From Halovenus sp. (GTDB lineage: Archaea > Halobacteriota > Halobacteria > Halobacteriales > Haloarculaceae): a DNA stretch of 5,600 bases. A program made the position numbers and the translations under genes. Positions 1 to 3,624 of the stretch are shown piece by piece. A model generated the notes under the pieces. It searched no databases. It saw only the letters and a program-made list of their open reading frames with translations, and had not been told where the DNA came from. Numbering within the stretch: position 1 is the stretch's first letter; each line of letters opens with the position of its first letter. The stretch lies in NCBI GenBank assembly GCA_003551945.1, contig PUNZ01000175.1:1-5600 (forward strand), in the 5' to 3' direction.

Positions 1-243
1 ATGGTTCGCGAACTCGATCCCGACTCCGGGTTGGTGGTCATTGAGTTAGGAGGAACCTGCTCGGGGTGTGGGGTCTCCAATATCACCGCAGAGAACATGC
101 AACGGGACCTGTACTTTGCGTTCGATGCCATCGAAGAAGTCCAAATTAAGGTCCCGTCGACGGGAGATGTTGGTGCTGATACGGTTGAGGGTGGCCGTGG
201 TGGTGACCTCCAGTTTTCAACTGAGTCACCAGGACACCTGTGA
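1..243 (+). CDS. NifU-like Fe-S scaffold domain protein, 3' end (partial at window start)
   Basis: This is the C-terminal 80 residues of a NifU-domain protein, a family that assembles or carries [Fe-S] clusters in the cytoplasm. The visible part has the strand motif LVVIELGGTCSGCG with the paired cysteines at visible residues 20 and 23, then the helix region SNITAENMQRDL. The ATG at position 1 is probably internal. In the paralog at 273-623 the equivalent segment follows a helix and an MHGG motif, so roughly 30 N-terminal residues should lie upstream of the window. The residue after the second Cys is Gly, where many NifU proteins have Pro. The tail after about residue 50 is glycine-rich and low in complexity, ending SPGHL. 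The gene converges with the minus-strand NifU gene across 29 bp. The domain call is secure, but which apoproteins it serves cannot be read from sequence. Confidence 0.82.
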   Translation: MVRELDPDSGLVVIELGGTCSGCGVSNITAENMQRDLYFAFDAIEEVQIKVPSTGDVGADTVEGGRGGDLQFSTESPGHL

Positions 244-251
244 ATTGATGC

Positions 252-278
252 TTTTCAACAGCTGATATACTGTTAAAA
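252..278. terminator. Stem-loop between two convergent nifU-like genes
   Basis: The arms TTTT(C)AACAG at 252-261 and CTGTTAAAA at 270-278 pair over 9 bp with one bulged C, around an 8-base AT-rich loop. It lies between the convergent stop codons and overlaps the stop of the minus-strand gene. The outer A/T pairs give a T-run at the end of the hairpin on either strand, so a bidirectional 3'-end signal is possible. Archaeal termination does not require a hairpin, so this is a weak call. Confidence 0.3.
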
Positions 279-623
279 CGGGATGTCCGGGCCCTGAGTT
301 GAGCTTTTATCATCGCTCTGGCCAGGCAAAGACGGACTCATGTCTGTTTCAGCGGCAGTCGTCTGGCCGGTATTCGCTTGTACTTTGTTGATCTCTGGGA
401 TTTCTTTGACCATGCGCCGTTTAATTGCCTGAATCGTCATTGGTGAGATCCCACACCCAGAGCACGCACCTCCGAGTTGAATATGAACTTCGCCACTGTC
501 TTCGTCAAGATACTCGATTGCGGCGTTACCGCCGTGCATCTGAATCTGTGGAAAGTTTCGCTGTAGGAAGTTTGTTACACGGGTCGTCAGGTCTTTGACA
601 GAGTCTGTTGAATTGTTATTCAT
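273..623 (-). CDS. NifU-like Fe-S cluster scaffold/carrier protein
   Basis: This is a small (116-residue) stand-alone NifU C-terminal-type domain, the part that binds a cluster through a CxxC pair and passes it to target proteins. Residues 8-28 form an amphipathic helix, followed by MHGG at 29-32, strands at 33-51 and the cysteines at 54 and 57 (motif GGACSGCGIS). A helix at 61-75 follows, then a low-complexity, Ser/Gln/Asp-rich tail from about 85 ending GPDIPF. Start: the ATG at 621-623 is preceded by no Shine-Dalgarno site; AT-rich boxes lie upstream. It is last in a minus-strand run behind the IscA-like gene (85-bp gap) and may be read from its own promoter or by read-through. It is a paralog of the convergent gene at 1-243, sharing the LGGxCSGCG core. 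As in that gene, Gly replaces the usual Pro after the second Cys. Confidence 0.88.
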   Translation of the reverse strand: MNNNSTDSVKDLTTRVTNFLQRNFPQIQMHGGNAAIEYLDEDSGEVHIQLGGACSGCGISPMTIQAIKRRMVKEIPEINKVQANTGQTTAAETDMSPSLPGQSDDKSSTQGPDIPF

Positions 624-639
624 TGAACTATGTTACACT

Positions 640-684
640 TGTAAAATTTCATCAGTTCGGTTCTCATACTGTACGATATTTTTG
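640..684 (-). promoter_or_regulatory. Possible promoter of the minus-strand nifU-like gene
   Basis: The 85-bp gap between the IscA-like stop and the NifU-like start is AT-rich. On the minus strand it holds AAAAATATCG near 674-683 and AAATTTTAC near 640-648. The nearer box lies about 20 bases before the ATG, which could give a nearly leaderless mRNA. The farther box would give a leader of roughly 30 bases. Neither is decisive, and co-transcription with the upstream gene remains possible. Confidence 0.25.
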
Positions 685-708
685 CAAGGCGTTGTTCAGA
701 GGATAATC

Positions 709-1074
709 TCATGTACGGAAACTCTCTCCACAACCACATTCAGAGACGATGTTAGGATTTTCAACATGGAAACCAGCTGCCTGGAGGCCGTCTTCGTATT
801 CGAGTCGACTACCACCGATATAATTGATGCTCGCTGGGTCAACAAAGACTCGTAGGCTATGATGGACAGTCACAGTGTCGTCCGGTTCGGGCTCGTTGTC
901 AAATCTCATACCATATGATAGGCCTGCACACCCTCCCTGTTGGACAAACAGTCGGAGCCCACCCACATCAGTATCCATTCCTTCACGGTCCATCAGTGCG
1001 ATTGCTTGATCAGCAGCGGCTTTTGACACTTCTACTGTTGGCTCGGAGTCACCGTCGACGGTTCCGACACTCAT
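709..1074 (-). CDS. A-type iron-sulfur carrier (HesB/IscA/ErpA family)
   Basis: A 121-residue protein of the A-type carrier family, which receives Fe-S clusters (or iron) and delivers them to apoenzymes in the cytoplasm. All three ligand cysteines are present: Cys49 in FVQQGGCAGLSYGM and Cys113 and Cys115 in the near-terminal SECGCGESF. The length and the fold order (helix about 17-32, beta region 38-82, NYIGGSRLEY at 84-93, C-terminal Cys motif) match the family. An open frame runs six bases further to a TTG at 1080, but the ATG at 1072-1074 gives a normal start (MSVGTVDGDS) and is preferred. The gene sits between the TBP and NifU-like genes on the same strand. The pairing with NifU suggests one Fe-S maturation unit, in which a scaffold and a carrier cooperate. 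Which member of the family (ErpA, IscA or SufA) it matches cannot be told from sequence alone. Confidence 0.92.
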   Translation of the reverse strand: MSVGTVDGDSEPTVEVSKAAADQAIALMDREGMDTDVGGLRLFVQQGGCAGLSYGMRFDNEPEPDDTVTVHHSLRVFVDPASINYIGGSRLEYEDGLQAAGFHVENPNIVSECGCGESFRT

Positions 1075-1100
1075 ACTCAACAGTCGTCAGCTAATAGTGT

Positions 1101-1110
1101 TAACTTTAAT
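1101..1110 (-). promoter_or_regulatory. Candidate TATA box for the IscA-like gene
   Basis: On the minus strand ATTAAAGTTA is centred about 30 bases before the ATG at 1074. That is about the spacing expected for a leaderless archaeal transcript starting near the ATG. The 60-bp gap to the TBP gene is AT-rich and there is no Shine-Dalgarno site. The box is a poor match to a canonical haloarchaeal TATA element. Confidence 0.33.
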
Positions 1111-1140
1111 GGTTGGATGTAATTGAAACCAATTTCACAC

Positions 1141-1704
1141 TCAGGTGCCCATGAGTCCGAGATCACCAAGCTCGCGAATCATATTGTCGACTGCAGTCCG
1201 AGCTTCTGTCGGCCGTTTCGCTCCCGCAATGATGACTTTCCCACTGCCGAAGAGTATGATTGTAACATCTGGTTCACTCATTTGATATAGAAGCCCCGGA
1301 AACTGTTCGGGCTCGTACTCAACATTTTCAAGGCCGAGTCCGATCGCAATAGCGTTGAGATTCAAACTCTCACCAAGATCTGCTTTTGATACGATATTGT
1401 GCAAGGTGACCTCTGGTGATTTGTCAAACCGGAGACCAAGACTACGTAGCTCGCGGAATACAATAGACACCGCCTTATCAACATCTTCTGTGCTTGATGC
1501 ACCGGTACAGACAATCTTACCCGATCGAAAGATGAGAACTGTTGCTTTGGGTTCTTCTATACGATAGACCAATCCCGGCACGGCGCTTGGATTGTACTCA
1601 ACACCAGTTATATCTGCAGCAAGCTCTTTAAGTTCCAGTTCGTGGTTGATTCTGGTTGATGCGACCACGTTCTGGATTTCAGGCGAGTCAGTGCGTGTAT
1701 CCAT
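1141..1704 (-). CDS. tbp: TATA-box binding protein (general transcription factor), divergent paralog
   Basis: A 187-residue protein made of the two TBP repeats (about residues 9-90 and 100-183), matching a complete archaeal TBP. It binds TATA elements and, with TFB, recruits RNA polymerase. Signature segments are NVVAST (12-17), PGLVYRIEEPK (43-53), LIFRSGKIVCTGA (57-69), then in repeat 2 HNIVSKADL, FPGLLYQMSEP (135-145) and LFGSGKVIIAGAK (151-163). Three of the four phenylalanines that kink the TATA box are present (F59, F135, F152). The fourth, expected in the first FPGLVYR-like segment, is Val42 (codon GTG, minus strand 1581-1579). The C terminus (GDLGLMGT) has no acidic tail. Haloarchaea commonly carry several TBPs, so this is likely an accessory paralog rather than the only copy. 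There is no Shine-Dalgarno site. It heads a minus-strand run with iscA- and nifU-like genes downstream. Confidence 0.95.
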   Translation of the reverse strand: MDTRTDSPEIQNVVASTRINHELELKELAADITGVEYNPSAVPGLVYRIEEPKATVLIFRSGKIVCTGASSTEDVDKAVSIVFRELRSLGLRFDKSPEVTLHNIVSKADLGESLNLNAIAIGLGLENVEYEPEQFPGLLYQMSEPDVTIILFGSGKVIIAGAKRPTEARTAVDNMIRELGDLGLMGT

Positions 1705-1740
1705 CTATATCATATTATGTCCAGATGGTAATAAGTCAAA

Positions 1741-1757
1741 ATCATATAAATTTTTAA
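1741..1757 (-). promoter_or_regulatory. Candidate TATA box of the tbp paralog
   Basis: The minus strand reads TAAAAATTTATATGAT over this stretch, with TTTATATGA centred about 42 bases before the ATG at 1704. With a start site 25-27 bases downstream, the mRNA would have a short leader of around 15 bases. A second AT-rich box, TAATATGATATAG, directly precedes the ATG but is too close to act as the TATA box for this start. This is one of the best TATA matches in the window. Confidence 0.45.
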
Positions 1758-1771
1758 TGTAGAATAGCTAG

Positions 1772-1840
1772 TGACATTCTCCCGCGTCCTTCTCCTCCCT
1801 ACCGTTCGCTTCACTCGTGCTTGAGGAAATGGGATCCACG
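1772..1840 (-). mobile_element. Possible decayed IS200/IS605-type right end
   Basis: TGACATTCTCCCGC at 1772-1785 resembles TGACATCCTCCTCCGC at 2915-2930, the outer edge of the hairpin end described below. As there, a GAGGAA element lies further inside (1823-1828). No good hairpin remains, and no transposase reading frame adjoins it. The resemblance rests on a short motif and could be chance. Confidence 0.25.
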
Positions 1841-2037
1841 CTATCAATCAGTTGAAGAGTACCTGAATTGGGAATGGATTGGGTGAATGACGGGCTTCAA
1901 TCGATTTGACCGAGTCGACAGAGCTGACCAAGCAACCCAACCCATGACCGTTGAGGCTAGACGGTCAATTAATCATGGTTTCATTAGCTGTTAAAACTAA
2001 TGCTTTGAGGTTAACTATTCAGGGTGGAATGCTATAC

Positions 2038-2098
2038 CGTTAAAAAAGATCATGTTGTTCTGAGAGTAAGACACAATATGGGCTGATTAAATATATTT
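2038..2098 (+). promoter_or_regulatory. AT-rich promoter region of the pterin dehydratase gene
   Basis: Two TATA-like elements precede the ATG at 2101: CCGTTAAAAAAG (2038-2049) and TTAAATATATTT (2086-2097). The second matches better but lies only about 10 bases before the ATG, too near to direct a start site upstream of it. The first would place the start near 2070 with a leader of about 30 bases. No Shine-Dalgarno site is visible. Confidence 0.3.
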
Positions 2099-2100
2099 GT

Positions 2101-2451
2101 ATGGCACGATCACTTGCAGAGGAGGAATGTGAAGCCTGTAAGTCAGATGACGAACCACTTACAGAGCCGGAGTACACTGGCTATCTAAGAGAGATCGATG
2201 ATGTCTGGGAAGTCGTCGATGATCATCACCTGGAAGGCGCGTATCCGTTCGACGATTTTCGCGATGCACTTGAATTCACGTATGAGATTGGTGAACTTGC
2301 TGAAGAGGAGTGGCACCACCCAGATATTCACCTACAGTGGGGCGAGGTGAGAGTCGAAATGTGGACGCACAAAATTGACGGTCTGCACAAAACTGACTTC
2401 GTGATGGCAGCACGTATGGATCGGATTCATGAAAAATATGTCAACGTATAA
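2101..2451 (+). CDS. phhB: Pterin-4a-carbinolamine dehydratase (PCD/DCoH family)
   Basis: This 116-residue protein belongs to the family that dehydrates 4a-hydroxytetrahydropterin during recycling of the cofactor of aromatic amino-acid hydroxylases. Some homologues are instead linked to molybdenum-cofactor metabolism. The active-site block is intact: EEEWHHPDIHLQWGEVRVE (HHP at 72-74, W80), then MWTHKIDGL (His90) and TDFVMAARMDRI. The core spans about residues 34-110. The N terminus adds about 20 residues with a CEAC pair (Cys10, Cys13) not needed for the fold. The first ATG is used, and no later in-frame start would keep the full domain. The gene stands alone on plus and converges with the DoxX-like gene 30 bp downstream. 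No hydroxylase gene is visible, so the physiological substrate is open. The catalytic family is secure. Confidence 0.92.
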   Translation: MARSLAEEECEACKSDDEPLTEPEYTGYLREIDDVWEVVDDHHLEGAYPFDDFRDALEFTYEIGELAEEEWHHPDIHLQWGEVRVEMWTHKIDGLHKTDFVMAARMDRIHEKYVNV

Positions 2452-2481
2452 ATCGGGCTAATTCTCTGTCTGGTGATTTTT

Positions 2482-2889
2482 CTACTGGAACGCCTCTTTG
2501 AGCAAGACGAGTGCTCCGCCTAACATTGTAAGATTACCAAAGAACGCGAGTCGCTCGCCGCTTTTGTCCTCATCGTCAGCGTTCCAGAAGTCGTGCATTG
2601 TCGCTGTTACGACTGTCAGGAAGGTAACTGCCGCTCCTGTCGAGAGTCGTGGAAGTCTCCAGAGTATGATTCCAGTACCTGCGACGATCATCATTCCAGA
2701 GGCGAACGGAACTGCGAGATTTGGTGCTGGAACTCCTGCGGACTTTGCGTACTCTATGGTATCCTCCATATCGCGGAAATCTTCGGAGGCCTGTGCAGCT
2801 AGTCCAAAACCCAGCAGGACCCTTCCGAGTCGCGAGGGTGTAGTCGTGTCTTGATTCTTTGTCTCATTCGTGTTGTTGCTTTCGTCCAT
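2482..2889 (-). CDS. DoxX-family small integral membrane protein
   Basis: This 135-residue membrane protein has four likely transmembrane segments at about 20-33, 57-78, 83-99 and 113-131. The N terminus is hydrophilic and rich in Asn, Thr and Asp, with no signal peptide. Family-like features are the RLLLG-type first segment (RLGRVLLGFGLAAQASEDF), GVPAPNLAVPFASGMMIVAG at 52-71, the HDFW motif at 99-102 and GERLAFFGNLTMLGGALVLL at 111-130. DoxX-like proteins are poorly characterised; some take part in quinol-linked oxidation or redox-stress membrane complexes, so no precise role is claimed. Start: ATG at 2887-2889, with no Shine-Dalgarno site. The IS605-like hairpin end begins only about 30 bases upstream, so its original promoter may have been displaced. 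Confidence 0.82.
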   Translation of the reverse strand: MDESNNTNETKNQDTTTPSRLGRVLLGFGLAAQASEDFRDMEDTIEYAKSAGVPAPNLAVPFASGMMIVAGTGIILWRLPRLSTGAAVTFLTVVTATMHDFWNADDEDKSGERLAFFGNLTMLGGALVLLKEAFQ

Positions 2890-2913
2890 ACGTTGTCAAA
2901 CGGAAGAGTACAA

Positions 2914-2950
2914 TTGACATCCTCCTCCGCCTGAAGGCGGGAGGAATCCC
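2914..2950 (-). repeat. IS200/IS605-type right-end hairpin
   Basis: CCTCCGCC (2924-2931) and GGCGGGAGG (2936-2944) pair over 8 bp with one bulged G around a TGAA tetraloop. On the minus strand the sequence reads GGATTCCTCCCGCC, loop, GGCGGAGGAGGATGTCAA. This form (G-rich stem, then GGATGTCAA) is what I recall at the right ends of haloarchaeal TnpB (IS1341-type) elements. TCAA is the right cleavage tetranucleotide known for IS608. The recognition is from memory and was not searched. Confidence 0.55.
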
Positions 2951-2964
2951 GAACGGTGGGAGTT

Positions 2965-3315
2965 TCAGGTTTGCAGTATAGTTAGCTGACTACCACATTT
3001 TTTGGGCGCGGGTAGTCCCACAGTGTCGATGTGGTGGACTGCTGGCAGTGCCAAGCGGCCGTTACCCCTATCCTCGACCGTGTTTGCCATCCATCCGTTA
3101 TTTTGGTCGACTGGATGCCAGCAGGCGTCGGCAGAGTCGGGGGGACCTTCTGAGTCGCTTTCAGCAGTCGACACGGACACACGCTTCAAACATGTGCGTT
3201 CACCGCCTGCCGTTTCGGATACTGTCTCATTAGATGGGTGGACAGGCCACCTCCGAAGGACGGTTCGGAATCCGCTCCGTTCCGGCCGATTCCTATGTTG
3301 TTGTATGGCGGCCTG
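2965..3315 (-). pseudogene. Remnant of the TnpB C-terminal end
   Basis: An open minus-strand frame without a good start covers 3315-2965. Its last third, with NNGWMAN, EDRGNGRLALPAVHHID and then APKK, resembles the variable tail of haloarchaeal IS1341-type TnpB proteins (D-R-x-N-G-x-L-A-x-P, then A-P-x-x). The RuvC and zinc-finger parts of TnpB are absent. The stop lies just before the right-end hairpin, as in intact elements. The assignment rests on a recalled tail pattern plus context. The competing plus-strand open frame (3002-3610) shows no domain and ends at random, so I do not count it as a gene. Confidence 0.35.
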
Positions 3316-3368
3316 TCAGGTAAACGTTACCGTGGGAAACTCGGGTCATACTATGGTCGGTCGGTTGG

Positions 3369-3377
3369 CCCCCCCCC
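3369..3377. repeat. Homopolymer run of nine C
   Basis: Nine consecutive cytosines lie inside the left part of the putative IS remnant. On the minus strand this is a G9 run within a short frame beginning ATGAAGCCGAAC (near 3393). Such a run is prone to slippage and to sequencing error, and would shift any reading frame across it. Confidence 0.9.
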
Positions 3378-3412
3378 GTCGTTCGGCTTCATCACCCGCC
3401 TGTTCGGTCCTC

Positions 3413-3472
3413 GGTTCCGACCTGAGTGGTCGGAACGCTTGTCCCTCACGGGAAGGCGGGTGTATTCGCCTT
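3413..3472 (-). repeat. Tandem hairpins at the putative left end of the IS605-like remnant
   Basis: There are two clean inverted repeats. GTTCCGACC (3414-3422) pairs perfectly with GGTCGGAAC (3428-3436) around TGAGT. AAGGCG (3453-3458) pairs perfectly with CGCCTT (3467-3472) around an 8-base loop. IS200/IS605 transposases recognise subterminal hairpins rather than terminal inverted repeats, which would suit this position. The repeats are certain; calling them a left end is inference. Confidence 0.55.
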
Positions 3473-3475
3473 GAA

Positions 3476-3488
3476 TCTGTATATATCA
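3476..3488. promoter_or_regulatory. TATA-like box at the edge of the IS-like remnant
   Basis: CTGTATATATCAT lies directly outside the left-end hairpin. It is nearly symmetrical and could serve on minus (start site about 3457, into the element) or on plus (start site about 3510, giving a leader over 100 bases long for glpA). There is no further support. Confidence 0.25.
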
Positions 3489-3524
3489 TCTTGTCACTAC
3501 AGTCTATTTGCTCAGCAAAGACTT

Positions 3525-3546
3525 GGGTTTTTGACCGTCAAACCCC
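3525..3546. promoter_or_regulatory. Palindrome upstream of glpA, candidate operator
   Basis: TTTGAC (3530-3535) and GTCAAA (3537-3542) form a perfect inverted repeat around one C. It extends to GGGTTT(TT)GAC and GTCAAACCC, 9 bp with a 2-base bulge. It lies about 80 bases before the glpA start, which would suit a regulator site. Haloarchaeal glycerol genes are known to be controlled by GlpR and by sugar/glycerol status, but I cannot match this to a known GlpR motif. Confidence 0.35.
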
Positions 3547-3584
3547 TATTAGTTGTATCTCCTTACACCGTTGGACTGATCAAA

Positions 3585-3602
3585 ACACAGTATCGACTGT
3601 GT
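3585..3602. promoter_or_regulatory. Second inverted repeat in the glpA leader
   Basis: ACACAG (3585-3590) and CTGTGT (3597-3602) are perfect 6-bp arms around TATCGA. The repeat sits 22 bases before the ATG and just upstream of the Shine-Dalgarno site. It could be an operator overlapping the transcription start or an mRNA hairpin that affects ribosome access. Confidence 0.3.
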
Positions 3603-3613
3603 ACAGGTAGTAT

Positions 3614-3620
3614 AAGGAGA
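3614..3620 (+). promoter_or_regulatory. Strong Shine-Dalgarno site of glpA
   Basis: AAGGAGA ends 4 bases before the ATG at 3625, with 5 bases between GGAG and the start codon. None of the other gene starts visible in this window has such a site, so it both fixes the glpA start and marks the gene as different from its neighbours. Confidence 0.75.
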
Positions 3621-3624
3621 CAAT

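Larger units (their letters stand above)
1705..2100. other. 396-bp gene-free region between divergent tbp and phhB-like genes
   Basis: I find no coding region here. It contains the tbp promoter (about 1741-1757), a stretch at 1772-1840 resembling a worn IS200/IS605 right end, and two inverted repeats. In one, TTGACCG (1906-1912) faces CGGTCAA (1962-1968). In the other, CATTAG (1982-1987) faces CTAATG (1997-2002) across 9 bases. The last 100 bases are AT-rich and must hold the promoter of the dehydratase gene. Confidence 0.6.
2914..3475 (-). mobile_element. Decayed or non-autonomous IS200/IS605 (IS1341-like) element, about 560 bp
   Basis: On the minus strand this interval begins with hairpins suited to a left end (3413-3472), contains a broken frame resembling the end of haloarchaeal TnpB (about 3315-2965) and finishes with the right-end hairpin (2950-2914). 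A full TnpB needs roughly 1.2 kb, so most of the gene is missing. No TnpA (Y1 transposase) is visible. It may be an internally deleted copy that could be moved only by a TnpA supplied elsewhere, or plain debris. It forms most of the 735-bp stretch without an intact gene between the DoxX-like gene and glpA. The boundaries are approximate, and no TAM/target sequence can be fixed with confidence. Confidence 0.42.

Noticed and set aside
1075..1080. TTG start two codons upstream for the IscA-like gene
   Set aside because: The ATG at 1074 gives a normal family N terminus, and the TTG adds only two residues without any ribosome-binding site.
270..1997. Shared 10-mer CTGTTAAAAC at 270-279 and 1988-1997
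   Set aside because: It is a short AT-rich word in two unrelated intergenic spots with different flanks; probably coincidence.
3002..3610. 202-codon open frame on plus across the gene-free region
   Set aside because: It has no recognisable domain, is rich in Ser, Arg and Cys without the acidic bias of haloarchaeal proteins, runs across both hairpin ends and the C9 run, and overlaps the glpA leader. It is most likely a chance open frame.
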